A DNA stretch of 64,000 bases from Fibrobacteraceae bacterium (GCA_017625775.1 JAGAKE010000015.1:1-64000); one strand, 5' to 3'; numbered from the stretch's first letter, positions 18,247 to 27,427 are shown. A program made the numbers and translations. The notes: generated by a model not told the origin, from the letters alone.

Positions 18247-19662
18247 TTAAACCAGTTTCTCTACAGCATTTGCAATAGAAAGTAAATTTGATTCTTCAAA
18301 AGGTTTGCCAATTAATTGAAGGCCAACAGGTAAGGAATCTACATAACCGCAAGGCAAGGAAATTCCAGGTAAACCTGCAAGATTCAAACTAACAGTATAA
18401 ATATCAGAAAGATACATTGCCATTGGGTCTGTTTCGCCAGTACCGCGTTTGAGTGGAAGTGAAGGCATTGTAGGGCTTGCAATCACATCGCAAGTTTCGT
18501 AAGCTTTTGAAAAATCTTCTGTAATCAAACGGCGAACTTTTTGTGCTTGCACATAATAAGCGTCGTAAAAACCAGAACTTAAAACATAAGAACCAAGCAA
18601 AATACGGCGCTGGACTTCTTTTCCAAAACCTTCGGAACGAGATTTCGCATAAAGATCAAATAAGTTAGTAGCTTCAGGGCTACGATAAGAATATCGAACG
18701 CCATCAAAACGACTTAAATTACTTGAAGCCTCGGCAGTGGCGATAATGTAATAGCTAGAAACTGCATACCCAATATTTGGAAGAGAAATTTCACGAAGAG
18801 TCGCACCTTCTTTTTCCATTTTAGCAAGCATATTTTCAATAGCTGTTTTACACTTTTCATCTAAACCAGAAGCAAAATATTCTTTAGGAACACCGACTAC
18901 TTTTCCAGAAAGTCCTTCATCTAATTTTGCTGTAAAATCTTCAGTTGGTCTGTTGCTAGTGGTGTTGTCGTGAATGTCTTGACCGCAAATGACAGAAAGA
19001 AGTTCTGCACAATCTTTAACGTTTGTACCAAATGGGCCAATTTGATCTAAACTAGATGCATAAGCAATTAGACCATAACGAGAAACACGACCATAAGTTG
19101 GCTTTAATCCTACAACTCCAGTACAAGCGGCAGGTTGTCGAATAGAACCACCAGTATCAGAACCAAGAGAAGCGGCTACACAACCAGAGGCTACAGCAAC
19201 TGCAGAACCGCCCGAAGAACCTCCAGGGATTCTGTCACTTGCAATGGGGTTTTCAACAGGGCCGAAGAATGAAGTCTCGTTAGAAGAACCCATGGCAAAT
19301 TCATCCATGTTTGTTTTTCCAACAATCACTGCACCAGAAGCTTCTAATTTTTCTATTGCGGTCGCTGAATAAGGCGCTTCAAAGTTAGCAAGCATTTTGG
19401 AACCAGCAGTTGTTTTAGTTCCATAAAGGCAAAGGTTGTCTTTAATCGCTACAGGAATACCATCTAATTTGCCAATCACTTTTCCTTCGGCACGACGTTT
19501 ATCCGCTTCTTCTGCTTTTTGCATGGCGCGTTCTGAAAGAACAGAAATAAAAGCATTTAAAGAAGAAGTTTCTTTAATTTTTTCTAAAGAAGCCTCCACT
19601 AATTTTTGGGAGGTGGTACTGCCATTTTCAAGCTGTTTTGCAAGAGTGTTTAAATCGTTCAT
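18247..19662 (-). CDS. gatA: Asp-tRNA(Asn)/Glu-tRNA(Gln) amidotransferase subunit A
   Basis: Amidase subunit of GatCAB, which releases ammonia from glutamine to amidate misacylated Glu-tRNA(Gln) or Asp-tRNA(Asn). The catalytic triad segments are visible: Lys in GIPVAIKDNLC, and the two Ser residues in GGSSGGSAVAVASG. GLKPTYGRVSRYG is the substrate loop. I place the start at ATG 19662 (MNDLNTLAKQL, 471 residues) because AGGAG lies 7 bases upstream and it overlaps the stop of the preceding gene by one base; an ATG six codons upstream has no support. gatB and gatC are not in this window. Confidence 0.95.
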   Translation of the reverse strand: MNDLNTLAKQLENGSTTSQKLVEASLEKIKETSSLNAFISVLSERAMQKAEEADKRRAEGKVIGKLDGIPVAIKDNLCLYGTKTTAGSKMLANFEAPYSATAIEKLEASGAVIVGKTNMDEFAMGSSNETSFFGPVENPIASDRIPGGSSGGSAVAVASGCVAASLGSDTGGSIRQPAACTGVVGLKPTYGRVSRYGLIAYASSLDQIGPFGTNVKDCAELLSVICGQDIHDNTTSNRPTEDFTAKLDEGLSGKVVGVPKEYFASGLDEKCKTAIENMLAKMEKEGATLREISLPNIGYAVSSYYIIATAEASSNLSRFDGVRYSYRSPEATNLFDLYAKSRSEGFGKEVQRRILLGSYVLSSGFYDAYYVQAQKVRRLITEDFSKAYETCDVIASPTMPSLPLKRGTGETDPMAMYLSDIYTVSLNLAGLPGISLPCGYVDSLPVGLQLIGKPFEESNLLSIANAVEKLV

Positions 19663-19976
19663 TAGCGGTCTCCTGACCATTTCATAATGTAGAGGGCGAT
19701 TACCATACCGATGATACTTACAAAATTAAGTTTTAGGCCAAAGCCCAATACAAATTTAACCATGTAAAGATCAATAACGATAGGTTTGTCAATTCCAATA
19801 TTCAAGTTAAAAGCTGCTATAAAGAAATTGCGGACAATATTGTTTTGCCCACCAGCGTTCATAAGTTCTCCAAGAGATCCGAATAAAAGCCCAAGACATT
19901 CTCCGAGAATGCCGCCTAAGAGCAATCCTAGAACAACAAAAAGTATAAGCCGACCCAAATTGGTTTTTCTTGTCAT
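19662..19976 (-). CDS. DUF4321 small membrane protein
   Basis: A 104-residue protein with two hydrophobic segments, LILFVVLGLLLGGILGECLGLL (shown in part: LILFVVLGLLLGG) and a C-terminal one ending IGMVIALYIMKW. This layout and the central IGIDKPIVIDLYMVKFVLGF match my memory of the uncharacterised DUF4321 family. It has TATATT about 30 bases upstream and AAAGGA before the ATG. Its stop overlaps the gatA start (TAATG), so it leads a two-gene operon. Function unknown. Confidence 0.75.
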   Translation of the reverse strand: MTRKTNLGRLILFVVLGLLLGGILGECLGLLFGSLGELMNAGGQNNIVRNFFIAAFNLNIGIDKPIVIDLYMVKFVLGFGLKLNFVSIIGMVIALYIMKWSGDR

Positions 19977-20014
19977 AGAAATCCTTTTACAATGATGAAG
20001 AAATATAGAAAGTC

Positions 20015-20695
20015 TTAAGGATTCCAGTCAATTTCAGGAATGTTTTTTGACCTTAAAAAGGTGTTTGTTTGACTGAAATGACGGCATCCGAAAAATCCTC
20101 GGTAAGCCGAAAGAGGGCTTGGGTGAGGCGCTTCAAGAATTAAATGCTCATTCGTTTTTGTAATTAAGTTTTTCTTTTTGATAGCGTAACTCCCCCAAAG
20201 CAAGAAAACTAGATTCTTCTTTTTCTGAGAAAGTCGTGCGATGATGGTATCTGTAAATTGCTGCCAGCCAATATCTGAATGGGAAGTAGGGGAGTTTGCT
20301 CGAACGGTTAAGGAGGCGTTTAAAAGCAGAACGCCTTGCTTTGCCCATTTTTCAAGATTTCCGTGTTTTGGTGTCGGAATTCCTAAATCAGATTCCAGTT
20401 CTTTGAATATATTCAATAGCGACGGCGGAGGCTGTATATTTTCAGGTACTGAAAAGGATAATCCATGCGCTTGTCCTGGATTATGATAAGGATCTTGCCC
20501 GATAATTACCACTTTAGTGTTTGAAACTGGACATAAGTCTAGTGCTGCAAAAATTTTATGACCGGGAGGGTAAATTACTTTTTTTTCAGCTTTTTCTTTT
20601 AAAAGAAAATCTTTGATTTTTTTAAAGTATGGTTGTTCAAATTGATCTGCTAATAATTCTAACCACGAAGATTCAAGTTTAACATTCATGAGCAT
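20015..20695 (-). CDS. ung: Uracil-DNA glycosylase (family 1)
   Basis: Base-excision enzyme removing uracil from DNA. The water-activating motif VVIIGQDPYHNPGQAHGLSFSV and the leucine-loop motif HPSPLSAYRGFFGCRHFSQTN are both complete. The 226 residues are typical. It overlaps the end of the upstream methyltransferase gene by 17 bases. ATG 20695 or 20689 may be used; both give the same enzyme core. Confidence 0.96.
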   Translation of the reverse strand: MLMNVKLESSWLELLADQFEQPYFKKIKDFLLKEKAEKKVIYPPGHKIFAALDLCPVSNTKVVIIGQDPYHNPGQAHGLSFSVPENIQPPPSLLNIFKELESDLGIPTPKHGNLEKWAKQGVLLLNASLTVRANSPTSHSDIGWQQFTDTIIARLSQKKKNLVFLLWGSYAIKKKNLITKTNEHLILEAPHPSPLSAYRGFFGCRHFSQTNTFLRSKNIPEIDWNP

Positions 20696-21878
20696 TACTC
20701 CCAGAAATTCTTTTGGTTAATAGAGCGGTTTTCTCTCCAGCAATTCGTGTGTAAAACAAAACGCCTTCGTTTTTGCCTTTAGGTTTCAAACGTTTAATTT
20801 CTTCTTCGGGAATGATTTCTACACCACGTTTTTTCAAAGTGAGTTTTCCGATGCCGTGTTTTTTTAGCATAGCCTTTACTGCCGACGTTCCTAGCGGAAC
20901 TGAATCTAAAATTTCAAAAGACGAAAATCCAATGTGGTGAATCGGTTCATCGCATGAAAGGTAGGCGATTCCTTTAGATAAAATTGTTGCATTCCGCTCT
21001 CGTGCAAATTGAGTGAAAATTCTACTGCGAACAAAGAGCGGGCAAGGTTCTGCAAGGTATTTTTTTAAAGTTCCTTCTTCTAAATTTTGTTCTTTTTCAA
21101 AATCAGGACGCTTTGAAGTGGAAATAAATTCGAAGGTGTCATTTTTTGTCAAAATAACGGTTCTGATTTTACCTGGATTTTGAACAAGTTCTCCAAGCAA
21201 AATCAAACATTCTCGACAATCTTGTTTTGAGCCTAGGTAAATAATTTCAGCATCTAGCGGAATTTCATCAATAGGGTAACCTGGAGGCAATTTTATCATT
21301 CCGCCACGATATTTTTTTGCGAGATTTAAGATTTCAGAAAGTGTGGGCGTTAAATTTTCAAATTGCCTTTGATTTTCCGATTCTGATTTTCGGCGAGCCG
21401 GGTCAATAGAAAAATAATCCGCTGTTATTCCAGAAAGATTTCTAACATCAGCTTGGAGTACATTAGCTCTTTTTTGAAACGCATTCATGTTGTAGGCGTA
21501 CATTTGAAGGCGCTCTTCGCTCATATCAATTCCTGTTAATTCTAATGAATTAGGAATGAAAAAAGAATCTCCGCCCATGCCACAACATAAATCGTGAACG
21601 CACCCAGATGAAGGCCACAATTTTGCTTTCCATTTGCTGATATCGTATGCAGTTGATTGTTCTAAAGCGAGTTTATCACATAAAAGAAATTCTTGAAAAT
21701 CAAATTTTTCTCGGAATTTTTTTACGAGAGGAATGTAGTCCATAATGGCTCGGCGTTCTTCTTCTGAAAAAGATTTCCCAAGAGCAGCCGAAATTTTTAA
21801 AGAATCCCATTTTTCTTTAAAAACTTTTGTGATAAAAGCTTGAATTTCTTTTGATGTCAAAAGAGAAACATATAGCAT
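20679..21878 (-). CDS. Class I SAM methyltransferase with THUMP-like C-terminal domain
   Basis: The SAM-binding motif VHDLCCGMGGDSFF lies near residues 92-105 and is followed by a Rossmann-like domain with IDPARRKSE, which plays the role of motif IV. The C-terminal part (KKHGIGKLTLKKRGVEI and GVLFYTRIAG) matches the THUMP-like domain found in a widespread but little-studied methyltransferase family. An RNA substrate is likely from the domain make-up, but the target is unknown. It lies between a FISUMP lipoprotein gene (11 bases) and ung (overlap). Confidence 0.8.
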   Translation of the reverse strand: MLYVSLLTSKEIQAFITKVFKEKWDSLKISAALGKSFSEEERRAIMDYIPLVKKFREKFDFQEFLLCDKLALEQSTAYDISKWKAKLWPSSGCVHDLCCGMGGDSFFIPNSLELTGIDMSEERLQMYAYNMNAFQKRANVLQADVRNLSGITADYFSIDPARRKSESENQRQFENLTPTLSEILNLAKKYRGGMIKLPPGYPIDEIPLDAEIIYLGSKQDCRECLILLGELVQNPGKIRTVILTKNDTFEFISTSKRPDFEKEQNLEEGTLKKYLAEPCPLFVRSRIFTQFARERNATILSKGIAYLSCDEPIHHIGFSSFEILDSVPLGTSAVKAMLKKHGIGKLTLKKRGVEIIPEEEIKRLKPKGKNEGVLFYTRIAGEKTALLTKRISGSNAHEC

Positions 21879-21889
21879 AGTTCAGAAAA

Positions 21890-22813
21890 TTATTTAAGAA
21901 TGCAACGAACGCTTGCCCCATGTTCTGGGTTGAATTTTTCAATTGTCATAACGGGCTTGTCGTAATGAAAAACGGCGACGGTTCCTTCGGTTGTCCAGAA
22001 ATAAGCTTTCTTTCCAGCGTCATCAAATTTGCGTTTTGACATTTCTACATCGCTAGCGGCAAAGTGAGCACCGCCTGCTTTAGCTCCAAATCCAAAATCA
22101 TCTTTTCCGTTTCCAAAATCAGCAGTTCCTTTCAAAGGATCCCAACCATAACCCGCTTTTAGTTTTGTACCTTCATCTTTACCTACAAAGGAAATTAAAT
22201 TTTTCCAATCTTGTTCGCTAGGAAGTTTGAAACTTTCAGGGCAAGCTATTTCAGCATTTTTTTTGTTGTAAAGTCTTCCCCAATTGTTGCACTGCATGCA
22301 AACAGAACCACTTGCAGAGGCATAATTCATATTTTCTGCAATCCAAATTTGCTCACCAATTTTTATCCATTCATAAGCAATTCCGTCGCGAGGATCTTTG
22401 TAGCTTCCGCTAGTAGTTGCTTCGCCATTTGCTTCTAAGTGTTTTCCAAAAGCAATTTGTTTATTTTGTGAAAATGGTAATTCGGTAGCGAGATTTCCGT
22501 TAGAATGATATTCTTTGACAAAGCCCTCGATATACCCATTTTCATAAGGCGTTTCTTTTTTTAAAGTTCCGTTTTCGTAGTATTCTTTAACGATTCCCTG
22601 CCTTCTGTCTTTTTCATAAGGCGTTTCTCGTTTTAGATTTCCATCTTGGTAAAATTCTTTTTGAACGCCATGTTTTAAGTTTTCAACATACGGAGTTTCT
22701 ATTCGAATATTTCCGTTTGGATACGCTTCTGTGCGAATGTCATCGCAAGCAGAACATAATAAAGCAATTCCAATGCTTAAAGAAATAAAATGGATTTTTT
22801 TTGCTTGAAACAA
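21890..22813 (-). CDS. Lipoprotein with MORN_2 repeats and a FISUMP domain
   Basis: The signal ends in a lipobox (LLCSAC), so the protein should be lipid-anchored and exported. Residues about 30-125 hold four MORN_2/YwqK-type repeats (YPNGNIRIETPY, YQDGNLKRETPY, YENGTLKKETPY, YHSNGNLATELPF). Then comes one FISUMP domain (about 137-307) with WIAENMNYAS, WGRLYNKK, CPESFKLPS, FGFGAKAGG, YFWTTE and the closing SVRCILK. FISUMP domains have a C-type-lectin/FGE-like fold and probably bind surface or secreted ligands. The combination with MORN repeats is unusual to me. The start is TTG, chosen for the strong GGAGG seven bases upstream. Confidence 0.88.
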   Translation of the reverse strand: MFQAKKIHFISLSIGIALLCSACDDIRTEAYPNGNIRIETPYVENLKHGVQKEFYQDGNLKRETPYEKDRRQGIVKEYYENGTLKKETPYENGYIEGFVKEYHSNGNLATELPFSQNKQIAFGKHLEANGEATTSGSYKDPRDGIAYEWIKIGEQIWIAENMNYASASGSVCMQCNNWGRLYNKKNAEIACPESFKLPSEQDWKNLISFVGKDEGTKLKAGYGWDPLKGTADFGNGKDDFGFGAKAGGAHFAASDVEMSKRKFDDAGKKAYFWTTEGTVAVFHYDKPVMTIEKFNPEHGASVRCILK

Positions 22814-22829
22814 AATGCGCCTCCTTCAA

Positions 22830-23936
22830 TTAAAGGTTTATCCAAGAAAATTTTCCAGAACATGCTAGAAGAGCTATCATATAGAGCATGCCGTCGTAAT
22901 AGCGCCAAGTGCCTGTAGGAGCCTCTGTATTCCAAAGGTCTTCTGCAAAGATTTTTATGTATGGGTGATTTTCAGGAAGTGTTAATGTTCCTGTGGCGTT
23001 CATTGCGATATGGCCGGTTGTTGCCGTTCTTGCATTTTTACCTGCTTTGCTTCCATCTACTTCGTAATCAGAAAAATAAGGTCTTTGACTTTCAAAGAAT
23101 GAAAGCATTTTTAGAACAGATTCGCCTTCCCATGCGTCATGAGAAAAAGCCTCGTAATCTAAAGAAATGTTCCAAATTACTCGCCAAGCATCACCAGAAA
23201 AACAATGGCTTAAAGAATGCCAAGAAGTCTTTTTGGGAGAACCATCAAATTCAGAATAGTCGGCCGGCAAACCTGTAACTGGGTGTAAAGCTTTTTTTAA
23301 ATAGTCTAAGCTTTTTTTGTAAGCATTTTCCCAAAAAGAATCACCAGATTCTTTTGCAAATAAGCGATAAAATGCAAGAGTGTGGTAACTTGGGTCAGTA
23401 AAATCATTTCCTTCCGCTGGCGAAAAACGCACAAGTCCTGTATTTTTGTCCATCATGGTATGGACAATCCCTTCTGGTTTTTTATAAGCCATGGCGTTTA
23501 AAATTTGAAGACCTTCTTCTTTGTATTTTTCGTCATTAAAAATTTTAGACGCAAGTAAAAGAGCTGCCGCAAAATATTCTTCGCCATCGGGAGCGGCTCC
23601 TTTGTCGATCATACTAAAATCATGAGTTGATACTTGCCAAGAAAAGTAACCTTTCCACTCGCCTTCGTGATTTAGTAAATAACGTTTTGAAAAGTTCCAA
23701 AGTTTATCAAAGAATTCTTTTTTTTGCATTAAAGCAGTAATAAGCATTCCATAACTCATTCCTTCTGAGCGAATGTCGTTATGCCCAATATCTACAATAT
23801 AAGCAAGCCCATCATTTGTTTCAAAATACACGCGCTCGTTTTCATTATTGCCTTCAAAAAGAGAATGAAAACTTTTTTCAAGTTTAAGTTTAATTTCTTC
23901 AGGAGAATGATTTAATTCAAGGAAAATATTACGCAT
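22830..23936 (-). CDS. Glycoside hydrolase family 8, reducing-end xylose-releasing exo-oligoxylanase-like
   Basis: An (alpha/alpha)6 GH8 enzyme, closest by motifs to Rex, which removes xylose from the reducing end of xylo-oligosaccharides. DIGHNDIRSEGMSYGM contains the general-acid Glu, and GAAPDGEEYFAAALLLA is the typical central helix pair with a conserved Asp. WHSLSHCFSGDAWRV lies in the last third. The 368 residues match Rex. There is no signal peptide, so it should act in the cytosol on imported oligosaccharides, consistent with a plant-fibre-degrading host. No Shine-Dalgarno sequence; TATTAT lies 9 bases before the ATG. Confidence 0.88.
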   Translation of the reverse strand: MRNIFLELNHSPEEIKLKLEKSFHSLFEGNNENERVYFETNDGLAYIVDIGHNDIRSEGMSYGMLITALMQKKEFFDKLWNFSKRYLLNHEGEWKGYFSWQVSTHDFSMIDKGAAPDGEEYFAAALLLASKIFNDEKYKEEGLQILNAMAYKKPEGIVHTMMDKNTGLVRFSPAEGNDFTDPSYHTLAFYRLFAKESGDSFWENAYKKSLDYLKKALHPVTGLPADYSEFDGSPKKTSWHSLSHCFSGDAWRVIWNISLDYEAFSHDAWEGESVLKMLSFFESQRPYFSDYEVDGSKAGKNARTATTGHIAMNATGTLTLPENHPYIKIFAEDLWNTEAPTGTWRYYDGMLYMIALLACSGKFSWINL

Positions 23937-24203
23937 AACTTTAAAATAATAAAGAATAAAAAAAATGAAATCGAAAAAAATAGATTTGGTATGGGATTTT
24001 ATCTCAAAAAATCTTTAGAATTTTAAAGTCGGATTTTATAACTGTAAGAAAATCGATGCACTGAGGCAAAAACGTATGATTCCGCGAGAATTGCAAGAGA
24101 ATAATCCGGTTGCATCCAGACAGAATTATTCTAGATGAAACGTAGCAGGTTCCTGGGTTGTTTTCGTATTTGCAGATTCACACCGACGAGGTCGGGCTGA
24201 CAG

Positions 24204-24812
24204 GAATGTAGGAAACTGAAATTATTCGTAAAATTCTTGAAGTTGTGTGCCGGAAGAATTGGGCAACTGTTAAACGAGTCTTCGCTTGCAAACGAGTGCG
24301 GCGTTTCTACACCAACGATAAATTCATGGCTTTCGGTGCTAGAGGCTAGTTTCATACTTTATCGCCTAAGACCTGATTTCCGTAACTTCAACAAGCGGGT
24401 TGTAAAGACGCTCAAGCTTTATTTCTACGACACCGGTCTTGCGTGTTCGCTGCTTGAAATTGATAGTGCGAGCCAACTAAAATCGCACTTTGCCCGGGGG
24501 AGTCTTTTCGAGAATCTGGTCATCAATGAATTTATGAAAAGTTCATTAAATCAGGGTAAAGAACCAAGGCTTTCTTTTTGGAGAGATAACGTCGGCCATG
24601 AGGTGGACTTGATTCAGGACCGGGATGGGAAACCCTACGCTTACGAAATCAAGTCGGCGGAAACATTCAACTGGGAGTTCCTCGACAACCTGAATTTCTG
24701 GGGAAAAATTTCTGGATATCCCCACGAGCAAAAGGCAGTTTTATATGCGGGGGCAAAGGAAATATCGCTGACAGAAGCAAATGTCATCCCTTGGAAAAAA
24801 CTAGCGATTTGA
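24204..24812 (+). pseudogene. C-terminal remnant of an AAA_14/DUF4143 ATPase
   Basis: The readable part (from about 24,204) carries FLKLCAGRIGQLLNESSLAN, LYFYDTGLACSLLEI, GSLFENLVINEFMKS and WRDNVGHEVDLIQDRDG, which are the DUF4143 half of COG1373-type ATPases. The whole P-loop half is missing. Just upstream, the family's ERxVR-like segment is split over two frames (aggaatgta then ggaaactg), consistent with a lost base. About 130 bases further upstream give no clear match. No good start codon is present. The gene is therefore decayed; an intact relative lies 1.4 kb downstream. Confidence 0.85.
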
Positions 24813-24838
24813 CAAAGTCTTGTCAAATCGTGGCCCAG

Positions 24839-24886
24839 AACGAACGCGACAAGGCCCAGAAAGAAGCCGACAAGTGGGTGAAGTAG
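24839..24886 (+). pseudogene. Short coding remnant
   Basis: One frame reads AQNERDKAQKEADKWVK and a stop, without a start. The charged Ala/Lys/Glu pattern suggests the tail of a lost helical protein. Too short to assign. Confidence 0.3.
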
Positions 24887-24913
24887 GCTGAGTGAATTGT
24901 TGCTTGTATAGAA

Positions 24914-25525
24914 TTATTCTTCTATACACCTTATTCGCAAAAAGACCTGCCAACCACCTTCGGGACAGTTTGAGAATACGCCTTGTCCATTTATCTCAGC
25001 GCATTCAAAAACAGTTTCTCCAACCTTAGGATTTTGACCACCGGATACGGCTTCATAATATACAGAGCTTACATTGTCAAAAAAGCAAGAAGCATTAAAG
25101 CCAACAGAATTTTTACCATCTTTACAAGAAGTTGAGCGAAGTCGACTTCCTAATTCCTGGTGCATTTTTCTAATCTGTTTTTCGGTTGCGTCTTTAGCAC
25201 TTGGAATATCCGAAAGTACAAAACCGATCAAATCCACCCAATCTTTAACAGTGGGCAACCTCCATCCCGTAGGGCATACTTTATTTCCCGATTGAACTGT
25301 TGCAAGAAAATCGTACACCCTAATGCAATCATCGGGGTCCGCACCTCCTCGATAATCTGCACATTTAGAAAATTTCGTTTCAAACCTATAGTCTTCCGCC
25401 ATCCATACTTGCTTGCCTATTTTTACAGTTTTGTACTTGTACCCATCTTTATCGGTTACAGTACCTGCCAAAGCAACGGAAAATACGCCTAGTAAGGCAA
25501 TTAATATTTTCTTTTTCATTGTCAT
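24914..25525 (-). CDS. Secreted FISUMP-domain protein
   Basis: A signal peptide (KKKILIALLGVFSVALA) is followed almost at once by a single FISUMP domain: DGYKYKTVKIGKQVWMAEDY, CPTGWRLPTVKDWVDLIGF, a GFNASCFF core and a final cysteine pair ending FLRIRCIEE. The usual YGRLY and FWS elements are diverged. The exported product probably binds a ligand at or outside the cell surface; no catalytic residues are known for the domain. I use the ATG at 25525 because AAAGGA lies five bases upstream; ATG 25531 and 25519 are alternatives. A PD-(D/E)XK-like gene lies just upstream. Confidence 0.85.
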   Translation of the reverse strand: MTMKKKILIALLGVFSVALAGTVTDKDGYKYKTVKIGKQVWMAEDYRFETKFSKCADYRGGADPDDCIRVYDFLATVQSGNKVCPTGWRLPTVKDWVDLIGFVLSDIPSAKDATEKQIRKMHQELGSRLRSTSCKDGKNSVGFNASCFFDNVSSVYYEAVSGGQNPKVGETVFECAEINGQGVFSNCPEGGWQVFLRIRCIEE

Positions 25526-25545
25526 TCTCATCCTTTCTTGTTTTT

Positions 25546-25956
25546 TTAATGTGTAAGCTTTCTAGTGATTCCTTCGTCATCTATTTCTATAACTATGATT
25601 TTAGAATCTGGAAGAAATTTGGATGTTCGTACAAAGTATTCTGCAAGGGATTCCTTTTTTAAAGGGTGGACAGAACGCTTCAAGCATAAGATTTTTTGAG
25701 TGGCTGAGGCTACTTTTGTTAGCCAGCTCACGGCTTCATTTAAGTTGTTTATTTTCCCATTGGGCACATTTCCTGAAACAGTCCATTCCAGACACTTGCA
25801 TTCAACAATGATGGATTTGTCTGGAGTAGCCAAATCGAATTTGTGCCCATCTATCGGTTCGGGGTGTTCCAGCGTTTGATCCAGGTAAGCTTCCAAACTT
25901 CTTTTGGCGAACTCTTCAAATGCATCACCTTTGGCTTTGTTGCTCGTTTCTTCCAT
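25546..25956 (-). CDS. Small PD-(D/E)XK nuclease-like protein
   Basis: The pattern HKFDLATPDKSIIVECKCLEW gives a Asp followed by ExK on the next strand, the active-site layout of restriction-endonuclease-like folds (seen as FDLATPDKSIIVECKC). An N-terminal helix with GDAFEEFAKRSLEAYL precedes it, as in many such nucleases. About 136 residues if the ATG at 25956 is used; the open frame continues to a TTG at 26028, but that stretch overlaps a promoter-like TTGACA. It could be a stand-alone nuclease or a decayed defence gene. Its partner, if any, is unclear. Confidence 0.65.
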   Translation of the reverse strand: MEETSNKAKGDAFEEFAKRSLEAYLDQTLEHPEPIDGHKFDLATPDKSIIVECKCLEWTVSGNVPNGKINNLNEAVSWLTKVASATQKILCLKRSVHPLKKESLAEYFVRTSKFLPDSKIIVIEIDDEGITRKLTH

Positions 25957-26132
25957 GCAAGGTCTCTTCTTTTTGATTACCAAACCTAAATGTAAACAAA
26001 AAAAAACATTGTCAAGTATTTTCTTCAAAAACGCGCATTTGTAAGTAAGATTTTACAATTTGAATTTCCAAACAAAGAAAAAAAACGACTATTGTCGCTA
26101 TTTTTTTTCATTGGAAAAAGGTGACAAAGTTT

Positions 26133-26188
26133 TTTTGCTTAATGTATTAAGCAAAATTCGTAAAAAATGCTTGTCTGATTAAGCAAAA
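26133..26188. promoter_or_regulatory. Palindromic operator-like site with repeated half-site before the ATPase gene
   Basis: Perfect 11-bp arms (ttttgcttaat and attaagcaaaa) with a 2-base spacer lie at 26133-26156. The right arm attaagcaaaa occurs again at 26178-26188. Possible -10 hexamers follow at about 26189-26197. This resembles a dimer binding site plus a half-site over a promoter. Confidence 0.5.
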
Positions 26189-26230
26189 TAGTATAAATTT
26201 ATGCAAAACTCATAACTGGAGGTCTGGTTT

Positions 26231-27427
26231 TTGGAACAGTTGCAGGCTCAACATTTACGTATGCTTTCTCGGCTTGATACGCCCAACCAGCGAAGTTTGA
26301 TGCAGAAAATCAACTGGGATTCGCGTCTGATTGCCATACGCGGGGCACGCGGTGTCGGCAAGACCACCCTGCTCCTGCAGCATATCAAGAGCGAATACGG
26401 AATTGCACCTGAGGTCTGCCTTTACGCAAGCCTGGATCACATCTATTTTGCTCGTCACTCGCTTCTTGATTTAGCAGAACAATTCTACAATCGGGGTGGG
26501 AAATGCTTGTGCTTGGATGAGGTCCATAAGTACGATGGCTGGAGCCGTGAAATAAAGAACATCTATGATGGCTTTCCCGATTTGAAAGTCGTGTTCACAG
26601 GTTCTTCTCTTTTGAATATTTTGAACGCCGAGGCAGACCTTTCTCGCCGCTGTGTGAGCTACGACATGCAGGGACTATCGTTCCGTGAATACCTGCTTTT
26701 CAAGGAGGGAATCTCGCTGCCGGCTATTCCGCTAGAAGAAATCCTACAACATCCGCTTGATGCTTCTACTGCAGTTGTCCGCGCCTGCAAGCCGCTCAAG
26801 TATTTCAAGCCATACCTAAAGGAGGGGTACTATCCCTTCTTTCTGGAGAAGAATATTGACTATCTGGTGCAGGTACAGAAAGTGGTGAACTTGATTTTAG
26901 AAATCGAGTTGCCTCAGTTGAGTGGTGTCGATATTGCAAATGTGCGGAAACTTCAGAGTTTGCTTGCAGTTGTGAGTTCTGGAGCCCCATTTGTCGTTGA
27001 CATCAGTAAGATGGCGCAGACAGCGGAATTAAACCGCAACACTATTGTGAATTACCTTTCTTACCTTGGCAGAGCGAAGTTACTTAATCTGCTGTACAGC
27101 GATACACAGAATATCAAGCGGATGCAAAAGCCTGATAAGATTTACATGGAAAATTGCAACCTGTTACATGCGCTATCGCTTATGCGAGTCGAAGTCGGAA
27201 TGGAACGCGAGACTTTCTTTGTCAACCAGCTCACATACCAACATACGCTGGAATACGCCAAGCGGGGAGACTTTTGCATCGATCGCAAATGGATTGTTGA
27301 GGTGGGCGGGCAAAGCAAGGACGGAAAACAGATTGCTGGACTCGTGAACGGATTTATCGCTTCGGACGATATTGAGTACTCCATGGGCAACAAAATTCCA
27401 CTCTGGCTTTTCGGTTTTCTGTATTAG
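26231..27427 (+). CDS. AAA_14/DUF4143 ATPase (COG1373 type)
   Basis: P-loop ATPase with Walker A GARGVGKTTLLLQH near residue 36, Walker B CLCLDEVHKYDGW, and a sensor-like VVFTGSSLL. The C-terminal DUF4143 half has MAQTAELNRNTIVNYLSYL and a nuclease-like end (KWIVEVGGQSKDGKQ). The 398 residues are full length. The cellular role of these ATPases is not established. The start is TTG, supported by GGAGG nine bases upstream. Codon use is more GC-rich than the neighbours, suggesting transfer. A palindromic site lies upstream. Confidence 0.88.
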   Translation: MEQLQAQHLRMLSRLDTPNQRSLMQKINWDSRLIAIRGARGVGKTTLLLQHIKSEYGIAPEVCLYASLDHIYFARHSLLDLAEQFYNRGGKCLCLDEVHKYDGWSREIKNIYDGFPDLKVVFTGSSLLNILNAEADLSRRCVSYDMQGLSFREYLLFKEGISLPAIPLEEILQHPLDASTAVVRACKPLKYFKPYLKEGYYPFFLEKNIDYLVQVQKVVNLILEIELPQLSGVDIANVRKLQSLLAVVSSGAPFVVDISKMAQTAELNRNTIVNYLSYLGRAKLLNLLYSDTQNIKRMQKPDKIYMENCNLLHALSLMRVEVGMERETFFVNQLTYQHTLEYAKRGDFCIDRKWIVEVGGQSKDGKQIAGLVNGFIASDDIEYSMGNKIPLWLFGFLY

